Source of the DNA: Hericium rajendrae
Taxonomy: Eukaryota; Basidiomycota; Agaricomycetes; Russulales; Hericiaceae
Assembly (NCBI GenBank): GCA_033439255.1
Contig: JAVRDV010000016.1
Coordinates: 186,001-250,000, forward strand
Length of the DNA stretch: 64,000 nt
Direction of reading: 5' to 3'
Part shown: positions 43,176 through 54,600 of the stretch, piece after piece
Position numbering within the stretch: the first letter of the stretch is position 1
Layout of the letters: every line of letters starts with the position of its first letter
Notes under the pieces: model-generated
Told to the model about the DNA's origin: nothing
What the model saw: only the letters and a program-made list of their open reading frames with translations
The model's database searches: none
Made by a program: the position numbers and the translations under genes

Positions 43176-44635
43176 TCAATCGTTGTATCCCCGCGGGCGG
43201 GCTCCGGTCTTCGTGGTGGGTACTTCGACGCCCTGCTGGCGCCAGATCTCGATCTGGCGATCCTTCGCGACCTTGCCGCTGCGCTCGTAGCCAGCGACAG
43301 ACTGCGGCCGCTCGCCATGCGGCGTCGCGCGCAGCGCGTGGCGCGTCGCAGGCCAGAAGTCGAACGTCGCAGTGTGCGTGGTGACCTGCACCCCCACACG
43401 TTAGCACCAGCACCAACACGACAAACGGACGGCACGCACCCTGTTGTCCCAGATTGCGATCGAGTTGGGCTCCCACCGGAACCGGACCTGGATATCATGG
43501 CTCTCGCTGATCTGCGCAAAGAGGAACGCGAGCACCGCGTCCGACTCGGCCTTGGGCACGCCGACGATGCGGCGCGTGAAGCCCGGGTTCACGTACACGC
43601 TCTTCCAGCCCGTCGCGGGGTGCACGCGCACGACGGGGTGCACGCTCTCGACCGGCTCGCGGCGCACGGGCAGCCCCGCGCCGCGCGCGCCGTCCGCCTG
43701 CGCGACGGCGCTGTGCACGGCGGTGAGGCCTTCAAGGTATTGTTGGAAGCCCGGGCTGAGCGAGGAGTAGAGCGCGTAGCCGGAGCTCCAGAGCGTGTCG
43801 CCGCCCGTCTCGGGGCCGGTGTAGATCTTGAGCGAGGTCGTGCTGGGCGGCTGGTTCTCGTAGGACACGTCGGAATGCCAGAGTTCGAGCTTGGAGAAGG
43901 CGGAGGGGTCCGGGCGGCGCGAGGCGTCGTTGTAGACGACTGCGATTTTGATCGTGTTAGATGTGCTGTGATGATGCGGGGTGGGGACTTGCCATGCACT
44001 TCCTCGAGACCTGGTTGCTTGGGGACCGGGGTTGTAGCATGCTTGTGGAGCGGGCCCCAGTGGCGAGCCAAGTCCAGCTGCTCATGGATACTCAACTCCT
44101 GGTCGCGTAAGACTAGGTATCATGTCAGGAAAGCTTCCCTTTCTTTTCAGAAGATCATGCGCTCACATACGACGCCTCTTTCTGCAGCCAACAGAGCGCT
44201 GACGTCCAGGTACATAAATTTTAGACGCAGAGAACATCGAAAGGAGCAAAACTTACAGCTGGTCCTTCTGTGCATCTGTCAACTGGCGCAGATCAAGCCC
44301 GTAGATCTCGGTCCCAATCGCTGGCGTCAGAGTGACCACTTTGGACGCCGCCGATAACAGATCGCGCTTTGCAGGATCGGCATGCAGACCGCGGTCTTCC
44401 ACGTCAATGGGCCCGAGCGGCGGCCAGGACACCTTGGGGAACGTGGGCTGCGGACGACGTGTCAGGAAACATCACACAACCGTAGCGTTTGCTGGGAAGA
44501 TGATCAACTCTTACATACCTTGAATTGCGCCCATTTATAATTACTGTCGCCGTCATCTGCGATCGCTGGTGAGTAGAATGGGTTTATTCCCACTTCCTGA
44601 GCTGGAGGCCTCTCATTGGTAGCGACGGGGGCCAT
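43176..44635 (-). CDS. TfdA/TauD-family 2-oxoglutarate-dependent dioxygenase
   Basis: The ATG at 44635 opens MAPVATNERPPAQEVGINPF. Later blocks are KVVTLTPAIGTEIYGLDLRQ, then FLRDQELSIHEQLDLARHWG and KLELWHSDVSYENQPPSTTS, where H-S-D supplies two Fe(II) ligands. Further on come SGYALYSSLSPGFQQYLEGL and SIAIWDNRVVTTHTATFDFW. The distal His is in THTATFD, with Arg residues 11 and 15 positions later (RHALR) as in TauD, where they bind 2-oxoglutarate and the substrate. Short introns interrupt it about five times; the stop is at 43178-43176. Fungal members act on sulfonates such as taurine or on related acids; the substrate is not determined. A cytosolic enzyme for sulfur scavenging is the likely role. 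Confidence 0.88.
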
Positions 44636-45856
44636 GGCGATTCTTGCTGGGCAGACGAGGAAATGGAAAGGTAGTGGAAGATAAGGCGAGGCCGTCTACT
44701 CACCACCGATTGCCAGGCCATGGGACTTTATCGGGTCCAATGCACTTGCGCATAACTGCACATTCTAGCGCAAAGCGGAGCAGGTATGGCGACAGACCAT
44801 CACGTGATATTACATCGTCCTTAGAATTCGAATCGGAGGACACGGGGCGTTGACGGGGCGCCGAACGCTGTGAGCGAAGGCTCGCATGAGAAATGAGGCC
44901 TTGGGGAAGAAGGTTCAAACGTTCAGCGTGGATGCAGTGCGTGGATCAGGCACGACACGCTCAGTGGAGTCGAGACTGGTTTGGGCCAGTCTCGACAAGG
45001 ATATTACCAGATATCTCTCCATAGCCATCCGTCGATGGCGACAAACAAAGCATGGCGATATGCCGGTTAGGCATGAGCAAGAGTTGAATACGAATGACGT
45101 CGTCAAGATCGTTGGAAATTCCTGATAATTCAAGGGACAGCTCTTGTCCCCATCGCACAAGTCGACGATCGCACCTTGAGCAGAGACACAGCTTTTCATT
45201 ATCCGGAAGACGTCTCAGGAAGACACAAATGTGTAGCCTGCAACATCATCAGTTGAACTGTTTATGTCGGACTACCTAGCTTGCCCGTATGACAACACCA
45301 TTTTATCCATCACAAGGGTTCAGGACAGCATCATGTCCTCACGATAGACAGTATGTTTTTCGACCTTGTTTCGCTAAAAAAAAAAGGTTGACAGACTGGT
45401 CATCCTTCGAGAACATTGAAAAATAGATTGGTGGTGAAATCCTGATCCAATCCCGCTGACGATGTCAGCGGTACTGCCCAGCCTGCTGTGTGTTGGAGAT
45501 TCGTGTAGACCTGCTGAATGAGCACCGTACAACTTTGTATCACTTGAGAAGATGCAAGTTATCGTTGGGGCTGTCATGGTAGCAGAAAAGAGTAAGAGCA
45601 GACGTCGCAAGTCGAGCTGAGTGACGGTGGCGACCAAGCTTACTGATCGCCACAAAGAGGCGATTCGACCTCCGCGCGGGGAAGTCGTCACGAGCCTCCA
45701 GTCTTCCACGACCTTTCGGTATTGAAACCATCCAACCACACATCACTTTGTGGAATAGGGCACGCTCCTTCAGTCTCAAGGGCACATATATCGTATTCTC
45801 AACCGTACAGCGACTCTAATTGGTGCAGTACTTCGAGCTCTATAACTTGTATCATC
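44636..45856. other. Upstream regions of the dioxygenase and XRN1 genes, no gene seen
   Basis: About 1.2 kb between divergent start codons, containing both promoters. An A-run lies near 45375. Open frames are short and unsupported. Confidence 0.45.
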
Positions 45857-48800
45857 ATGGGTATGTTTACATTGCATGTTTACGACGCGTACTCATCGAG
45901 CTTCCTCTCATAGGTATTCCGAAGGTCTGTAAGCTCCTGCAATGGGCATGGGACGTATGCTGACTATTCATACTGTAGTTCTTCAGATACATCTCGTAAG
46001 TCTGCATGTCGTCTGGTCACTGGCGGCGCTAATGGTGTGGAACAGCGAGCGATACCCCCTGACGTCGCAGATTATTGAAGAAAACAAGATACCGGAATTC
46101 GGTATGTGATCATGCAATGTATCACTCGACAACCGTGTTAAACGCTTGGTGTTTCAGACAACTTATATCTCGATTTCAACGGCATCATCCACTCTTGTAC
46201 GTTCCGTCACCAAATGTCATCGAATTTTGATTCCCATGCTGACTGTGGTACTAGGCTCCCATCCCAATGACAACGATGCACATTTTCGACTTTCAGAAGA
46301 GCAAATCTTCACGTCGATTTTTGCATACGTGGACCACCTCTTTGGGAAAATCAAGCCGAAGAAGTTGTTCTTCATGGCGGTGGATGGAGTAGCGCCGCGC
46401 GCGAAGATGAACCAGCAGCGGAGTCGTCGGTTCAGGACAGCGAAGGAGGCGCGTGAGGTCAGGGAGAAGGCTCTACGTAACGGCGAGAAGCTGCCGGACG
46501 AGAAGGCGTTCGACAGTAATTGTATTACGCCAGGTAAGTAGTACCTTTCTATGCTTGATGGGTCAGCATTTCATCAACTGTTATACAGGAACCCCGTTCA
46601 TGGCAAAGCTGTCAGAGCAGCTGCGCTACTTTGTGAACAAGAAGATCAGTGAGGATTCGAACTGGAGGGATATCCAGGTCGTGTTGTCGGGACATGAGGT
46701 GCCTGGGGAGGGCGAGCACAAGATCATGGAGTACATTCGGAAGTCCAAGGCCCAGCCGCAGTACAACCCGAACGTGCGGCATTGCCTTTATGGCTTGGAC
46801 GCAGACTTGATCATGTTGGGGCTGCTGAGCCACGACCCTCATTTTTGTCTGTTGCGAGAGGAGGTAAAGTTTGGGCCGGCGGCGAAGAAGAAGAGCAGTG
46901 GAGGGTACGTCTTAGCTTCTCTTGATTTGCAAGGTGTTCCTGACCGTACTTTCTAGGCTGGAGGCGATCAATTTCTACCTGTTGCATCTATCGCTGATGC
47001 GGGAGTATCTCGACCTCGAGTTCCGCGACATAGCGCGGGTGCTTCCGTTCGAATATAATCTGGAGCGAGTCATAGACGACTTCATATTGCTGGCCGTCTT
47101 CGTAGGAAACGATTTCCTCCCGCATCTTCCAGATTTGCACATACACGAGAACGGTTTGGAGAGGCTGTTCGACGTGTATATGAAGGTCCTGCCTTCGCTA
47201 GGTGAATTCATTTCCGCCTTCATACCCACATACGCACGGGAAAACCTAATTGCAATGCTTTCGCAGGCGGATACTTGAACGAGGGTGGATTAATCAACAC
47301 GCAGAGATTGCAGGTCATCTTGGACGAGATGGCGGATTGGGAGAAGGAGGTGTTCGAGAAGGAGTACGCGGACCTGAACTGGTATAAGGGGAAGCAGTCG
47401 AAGCATCTGAAGCAGGTGGAGCAGGCGAAGAAACACGCCCAACTTGGTCAGTTGATCTCGCTATTGCGAAGCTTCCTGCAACCTTACATTTTTTCACAGT
47501 GCTGACCGCGGAGCAACGAAGCATCTTCGACAAAGTCAAGACCTTCGTGTTGGAGCACAGAGGCCCGGCGCTGGCCAAGAGCCTGCGGGACGCGAAGCTT
47601 GCGCTGCTCAACGATTTTTCTGCGGGCGAGCGCAAGTTCATCACGGATCTGGCGGAGGACTTGCATCTGGATTTGACATGGGACGAGTACGACGACGAGG
47701 ACCGGAACTTGGTGACCTTCCGGTTGCCGGGATCCTTGGAGGAGCCTCTGCCCGTGAACGGGGATGAAGTCGATGATGATGAGTGGGAGGATGAGGACGA
47801 GGAAGCCCGCGAGGCTGTGGATCGGGTATTGAAGAAGTACGAGAAAGCGAAGGTGACGGATGAAGCAGTCGAAGGCGACTTCGACGTGCGGTATGAGAGA
47901 TCGGTGCAGGAGAAGATGGATGAGTGGAAGCAGAACTATTACAAGGTACCGTCTGCTCGTTCAATCCGCAGCAAGGGAGACAACTAACACGCATATAGGG
48001 CAAGTTGGAGATCGATTTCTACGATCCGCAGCAGATCGGCGACTTGGTCTACCGATATGTGGAGGGCCTGCAATGGGTCATGCATTACTACTATAGCGGG
48101 GTTGCGTCGTGGAGCTGGTTCTACGACTATCATTATGCCCCGCGTGTCTCCGGTGAGTCGTCATCGTCTTCAAACATCAACACTTTCCTTACGAGATGCG
48201 TAGATTTGAAGGGAGTCGACAAGATGTCATTCTCATTCGACCTGGCCACACCTTTTCGACCCTTCGAGCAGCTCATGGGAGTGTTGCCGGCCGCTAGCAT
48301 GGAGCACGTTCCCACAGCTTACCAGGTATGGCACAACAGATATTGGTTGAAGTTTGAGCTCACCTTCTGGTTGTAGGACTTGATGTATGATCCGAATTCT
48401 CCCATCTTGGACTTCTATCCTGCGGAGTTCGAGGCGGATTTGAACGGAAAGAAACAAGATTGGGAGGCAGTCGTGAAGATTCCCTTCATCGACGAGAAGA
48501 GACTGCTCAAGGCCATGGCTGGTATGTCGTAATTGTGTTCATAAATGTGCTGTTTTTGACGGTCCATATCAGCGCGGGAGCATCGTCTCACCAATGAGGA
48601 GAAGCGACGAAATACATTTGGAACGAGTTATCAATTCAGATATAACCCAGGAGAGCCGACGATCTACCCCTCGTCTCTACCTGGATTCTTCCCGGACCTG
48701 CCGCGTTGCACATGCATCATGGAGCCATATGATTTGCCCACCCTCGACGGCCTTCATTTAGTCCAGGGCCTGTGCGACGGCGTCTTCCTCGGCGCTGAAG

Positions 48801-51202
48801 CTCTGGCCGGTTTCCCGTCACTCAAGACCCTGCCGCATACTGCGTCTCTAGGCCATCACGGTGTCAACGTCCATGGGTCCGAAAGCCGAAACAAGTCAAT
48901 CGTCATTCACATCGAGAATCCGCACGAGAATAAGAAGGCCGAACCCTTGGCGCAGGAGCTGGTGGGCAAGAAGACCTATATCGGATGGCCGTTCCTGCAA
49001 GAAGGCAAGGTCGTCGCCATCTCCGACTCACTCTTCAAATACGAGAAGATGGCCATCGTGCAAGGCGGGCCGTTGAAGGTGGTTAGCACGCCGCATTCGC
49101 AGAACGGTCTGGGTCTGTGGAAGCAGAAGTCCGAACGCATTGAGCAGGTCTATTCGAAGAAGTGCGGCGTTGTCACCGGTAATGTTGATGTCCTTCTTCA
49201 TGTGCGCCCTCTTAAAGGTCAGTTGTCTCTCGGCCTATATGAAGTCGTCGTTTCTCATCCTTGCATCGTGTAATAGGCCTTCAACGCCTCGAGAGTGGTG
49301 CTCTAGTCAAGGATTACGACGACGCTAGGAGAGAGGTCGAACAAGCTATACAGTTGGCCGTGCCCGAGGTCGTGTACGAAGATCCTCGATTCATGGAGAG
49401 GGAACCGCCTCCGTTGTCCGAAGAGTTCCCCGAAGGCAGCAGGGTGTTCTTCCTCGGAGAACATGCGTATGGAGTAGCAGCACAGGTCTCCGCCACTTCG
49501 AAGGACTCGCTGTCCGTCGTTCTTGCCGTGAGTTAAATCTATTTTTTGAATCTACTCAATGCTCATCAACTCGCCCAGTTCTTCCCATCCGATAAGACTG
49601 AGAACGACAAGTTCAAGGCTGTAGTCCAGAATCGTCTCCCGACGACCTATTACCCTGCTTTCACGGTCGCGAACATGATTGGCATCTCGGGTCGCGCGCT
49701 GTCTCGCGTCACGTCCAGTTTCATGGCGCTGACGTCGGACAACCAGAAGGTCAATCTCGGCCTCAGTCTGAAGTTTGAGGCCAAGGCACAGAAGGTCCTT
49801 GACTATTCCAGAAAAGAAGGAAGGTACTGGGAGTTCAGCGACAAGGCTGTTGATCTCTTGCGAGAGTACAAGGTACTTGCTGGTCTCATTAAGCTTTGAA
49901 GGCAGACACTAATGACATCTGGTAGGCGAAGTACCCAGAAGTCTTCAGATCGCTCGACAGCGATAATGACAGTTAGTATTACGCACATACATCAAAGGAC
50001 AAAGCTGACGTCTATGTCAGGTATGGCTAAGGCGTCGAACATCTTCCACACTGATAATCCGGATGCGTCGGCGAAAGAAGTCAGGACCTGGCTGGCATCG
50101 AAGGGTGTTCGAGACTTTGAACCTGTTTCATTGTTCTGCGATCAACTGAAGAAGGTGCGTGGTTACTGAGGCTCGAGAAGTTTCTTGGAATGTGCTGACT
50201 GTATGCGCAAATGTTCAGTCGACTGTGGCGGAAATCGAACGGCTTGCGGACGACTTCAATGCCAACCGGTCCCCGACGGCCATCAAGCGAGCTATCGTCA
50301 AAAACATTCCGCGTCGTGCTGTTCTCAAGCCGGCACACGCTGTGTACCGTCTCCAAAATCAACATTTTGCTGTGGGCGACAGGGTTATCATGGTCCAGGA
50401 TTCAGGGGGCGTTCCGCTCTCCGCGAAGGGAGTTGTTATCGGTTTGAACGCAAAGAACATGGATATCGTATGGGACGTTGCATTCATGTCAGGAACAACG
50501 CTAGGAGACAGGTACGTCTCGTCAACGTATGTGCATCATGTATCTGACTCTGGCTACAGATGTTCGCAGTACCGCGGATCCACGGTCGACTTCAACACTT
50601 GCCTGAACTTGACGAATCCGCAGTTCGTCACCTCCGTCAATCCGAATGCACCCCCGCAGGCCCCGCTGCCGCCATTCAAGCCTAGAGCTGGTCCATACCC
50701 TGCCATTCAACCTCCGCCGGGCCAGCATGGTGCATCTGGCTTCCGACCTGCGCCGCAGCCGTCACAGTATGTCCATCTTCTCTTCATTTACCGTACGAGC
50801 TGACATCTTCGATCTTGCAGGATCTCGCCCGTTCATATTATGGTCAACCCAAATCGCGGTCGAGGAGGCTTTGTCAACGGCCGCGGAGGCCATTCTCCGC
50901 ATTCAAAACCCCCGAACGGCACGGCAAATGCAGCATCAGACGCGGTCGAGCAGCTCGAGAAACCGCAGGAAAATGGCAACAATATCAAGCATTCTCCATC
51001 AGCCCGGGGTGGCCGTGGGTCATACCCTCCGCGCGGCGGTCATGCGAACCATATGCCCCCGGTACCACCACGCGGAGGCTTCATTGGGGGGTTCCGTGGC
51101 GGTCGCGGTTATGTTCCTAATTTCGATAGAGGTCGTGGAATGATAAACGGGAGAGGGCGAGGACGGGGTCGGGGAGGTTTTGCTCCACCTTTACCATCAT
51201 AG
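45857..51202 (+). CDS. XRN1: 5'-3' exoribonuclease 1 (XRN1)
   Basis: Cytoplasmic 5'-3' exoribonuclease that degrades decapped mRNA. The N terminus MGIPKFFRYISERYP is spread over exons of 4 (45857-45860), 11 (45914-45924), 17 (45979-45995) and 56 nt (46046-46101). The nuclease core follows: [77 protein letters not shown] and [20 protein letters not shown], which carry the acidic metal-binding residues and the basic pocket that selects 5' monophosphate. Next come the conserved domain with [20 protein letters not shown] and the downstream beta-domains. The C terminus is Pro-rich then RGG/GRG-rich ([18 protein letters not shown]), ending at 51202. More than 15 short exons. The full family architecture is present, so the gene appears functional. 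Confidence 0.95.
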
Positions 51203-51365
51203 GCTGAAATTGCATGTAAATACTGTATATGGCAGCGTGCCCGTTTTCGACTATAATATCTTTGTCAATCTTCACGTCTGTTGGTTTCGTGATGTGAAAA
51301 AGCTAGTTTTGAGAGGCCATCAGAGACGCCAGTATCCCCTGCTACGAGTAGTTTTCTTAAGAGGC

Positions 51366-51370
51366 AAAAA
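51366..51370 (-). terminator. RNA polymerase III T-run terminator of tRNA-Val
   Basis: On the minus strand TTTTT follows the tRNA 3' end by two bases, as expected for Pol III termination. Confidence 0.75.
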
Positions 51371-51372
51371 GT

Positions 51373-51476
51373 GGTTCAACCCGGGATCGAACCGGGAACC
51401 TTCTGTGAACTGACTTTGCAGTCGTAGTCCGTTGAGTCGTGTGAGACAGAAATCATAACCATTAGACCATTGAACC
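51373..51476 (-). tRNA. tRNA-Val(CAC) with a 32-nt intron
   Basis: On the minus strand a full cloverleaf folds: acceptor GGTTCAA/TTGAACC, D arm, anticodon stem TCTGT/ACAGA, loop CT-CAC-A-C, five-base variable region, and T arm CCCGG-TTCGATC-CCGGG. The 104 nt exceed the 72 nt of the mature tRNA by exactly 32 nt, which fit as an intron after position 37 (51439-51408). B box GGTTCGATCCC lies at 51393-51383 and the A box near 51469-51459. The resemblance to fungal tRNA-Val in the 5' half (TGGTCTA, GGTTAT) supports the identity. It lies in the gap between the convergent XRN1 gene and the next minus-strand gene. Confidence 0.9.
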
Positions 51477-51650
51477 GTGTGATGAAATGGAATTTTGTAA
51501 TAAACATAAAAAAGCGACAGAATGTTCATGGAATTATCCTACTTTTACAAACGACCCCAATACGACCCCCACACATCCTACATTCTACATATATCCCCTG
51601 CAAGTAAGTTACGGCAATTATGGACATCCAAGAAAATATATACATAGTAA

Positions 51651-54600
51651 TTAATAGATCATAAAGTGTTCCCAAAGTTTTGTGGCGCTCTGCAAAGGCT
51701 TGGTGCTATTCTCGATGTGCTGTGCCCATGCAATCTCCTCCTGCCGGACAGATGCTAACTCTTTGAGTTGAGCCCGCACAGGATGATGCGCGATCAGGAA
51801 GAAGACGCAGTCCGTCGTGTCCTGGTCGTGCGATATTTGCAGCGTGTTCTGGCCCTCTTGCATGAGGTAGGATATATCGACGAGATTTTCGACGACCTGG
51901 ATAGGCGATCAGCGCATATACGTGGGCGATACAAAATGAAGGCGGACCTTCAGTGGCTTCGAAAGCAGAAGGGAGATCTTGTCGTTGACGTTGGCATAAA
52001 GAATACCATGGGCAGGCCAAGCGGACGGATGGCAGCCTTTCAGAACCGGCTCCCATGCTTCAGGATTTCCCATAGAAGCCCTAGTCGACGCCATCTCTTG
52101 TGCCGAATAGCAAGCCAGTGATATGCACATGGTCTGCGACACATCCCTATACAAAGGAAACACGGGAATGTCAGCTCGGGACTTGTCCATTGCATATAGA
52201 TCATGTACATACTCGAGACTGTTCCTCGCTTTAACCCACCGCGACAAGAGAGATAATTCTGCCTCAGCAAGAACACATCGCAGGGAAAATGTCGACGACC
52301 CCGCTCGACCAGGGCTCCCATCGATCACGCGCATCTGCGACGTGAACATGGACCCGAGCTCATCGTAATTCTCCTCCTCGTCGGACGCCTCTTCGTCCTT
52401 GACTGGCAACCACGGATTGAAATGTCCGTTGCTTCTAGAGAAAATGGGTGATACGACAGCTTCGACGGGTTGGCGTGTTGGCGGAGGTAGCGTCTGCAGA
52501 GATTCACTGCGACGACGCGAGGAGCTGCTCTCGTTAGTTGGACTACGGGATCGAGATCGCAGACGTTTGCGAGGGTTCGCAGCGACACCCGAAGTCCCGT
52601 TAACGCTAGCACTAGGTGCAGTAGAGAACCCATTCCGGACTGGCGAAGGTGTGAATTCGAAAGTCGGTACCAGGGCATGAATCTGTTTAGCCCCAGAGTC
52701 GGCCGCGGAACGACGTGCTGTTGACGGCTACAACAAATGAATCTTCAGCATATAGAAGTCATTCATTAAAACATCGTCATACGTACCCTGGCTTCTGCAT
52801 TGCTCCCGACACGAACTGCCGAAGTAGGGGGACGGGAACTTGTCCTCGCAGCCGAAGTATCCGCCATCCTGTCGCCCTTCACCGATGGCTCTGCACTTGC
52901 GGAAGACTCATCCACATCCATGTCCATCGATCCATCCGCAGAAGCAACCGTTTGCAAAGGCGGAGCTTGGACACGCCCTCCCGGCGCTGACAGTGCCGAA
53001 GCAGGCGCGGGTGTCTGCGGCCCTTTGCCCTTGTCAGCTTTCCGACTACCCAACCTCGAGGACCCGACCTCATCAACATCCATCCGATCGGAGTCGCGCA
53101 TCACTGCACCGACGACAAACGGATCCTCCCCACCCGCCTCCGCCTTCACCGGCGTCTTCGCCTTCCCCGACCCACCAGACGGCTCACGACTGAAAATCTT
53201 CAGCTCCCGCCCCTTCTTCCTCGCGCTGCCTCCACCGATCGCATCCCGCCGCGCCCTCATCTCGGCGCGCAGATCGCGCATGGGACTCGCTTCGGGCGTC
53301 GCACTGGCGCCAGAAGCACCAGAGGCGCCCGCTTCAGGCGGCGGCGACGGCGATTCGGACTCTATGTTCTTGGGGGACGCTGCGGGAGGAGGCTTACGCT
53401 TGCGCGCGGGCTTCCGTGTCGGCGAGGAGAGGGCGACGGCCTTGTCCAGCTCCGCCGCAAACGTAGTAGAGTCCATCTCGGGCAGCGCCGCCGGCGGCAC
53501 TTTGATCTTCAGACGTATCTTGGGCGGAGACGGCTTCTTGTCTGTCGCGGAGGTCGCCGGCGACGCATCCTTGGGCCGGGATGGAGACCGAGTGCCAGAT
53601 GTGTCCTGCGGCGACCTGCTCTTGGGCAAGTATCGGATCCCGGTGGATTTTCTGGCTGTTGCACGGACACGCTTTGGCGGGCTCTGCCTCTGGACTTCCT
53701 CCTCGATTTTCTGCTCTTTCTTCTCACTTTCTTTCTCGTGTGAGGAGTCCGAATCAGAGTCCGAATCAGAGTGGGAGTCAGAGGATACGGACGCGCTGGG
53801 TGGGCCCATGGTGGTATGTCGCGGGGGCCGTCCACCGGTAGACTTCATAGCGAATTGCTTCCGCTTGAATGGCCTCTGGCTCGAGGTGACCTCCTTCGGC
53901 AAGGTTTCCGTCACAAGCGTCGAGCTGGGAATATCAGGCGTAGCTGAAACTTGATCATGACTGGACGCTGGGACGAGGGGCGCGGTAGTCGACGTCGAAG
54001 GAGTGGAGGCAACGTCCGCAGCTAGGATTGCAGGCGCGGTCGGCGCTGCAGCTGCCGTGGATGTCAATGCGACAGATGCATGTTCAGAAAGAACATCGAC
54101 TTCCATCTTCGAAGGTTCGGGTGTAGTCCTCGAAGCCGAAGCAACAGGTACTTCGTGTGCCGCCGCCGCCGCCGCCGCCTGCTCTTCCTCGTCGCTTTCT
54201 TTCTCGTGCGAGGAATCCGAATCAGAGTGGGAGTCAGAGGAGGCGGGGACACTGGGTGGGCCCGTGGTGACGTATCGCGGCCTGGGGAGCCGTCCACGAG
54301 TAGACTTCATAGCGATTGGCTTCAACTTGAACGGCCTCTTCCTCGAGGTGACCTCCTTCGGCAAGGCTTCCGTCGCAGGCGCCGAGCTGGGGACATCAGG
54401 CGTGGCTGGATCTTGACTAGGACTTGATGCTGGCACGGCGGACGCGGCAGTTGACGTTGAAGGCCCAGAGGCAACGTCCGTAGCCGAGGTTGCAGTCGTG
54501 GTAGGCGCTGCAGCTGCCGTGTTTATGGGTGCGACAGAAGCAGGTTGAGGGACAGTGTCGACTTCCATCTTCGACGGCTCGGGTGTAGCTTTCGAAGCCG

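Noticed and set aside
42972-44357. 461-codon plus-strand open frame
   Set aside because: It is the antisense shadow of the dioxygenase gene, which has the full TauD-type motif set on the minus strand. The frame is open only because of high GC content.
52800-53954. 384-codon plus-strand open frame
   Set aside because: Antisense to the long Ser/Pro/Thr-rich exon; the low-complexity codons on the minus strand keep this frame open. No motif of its own.
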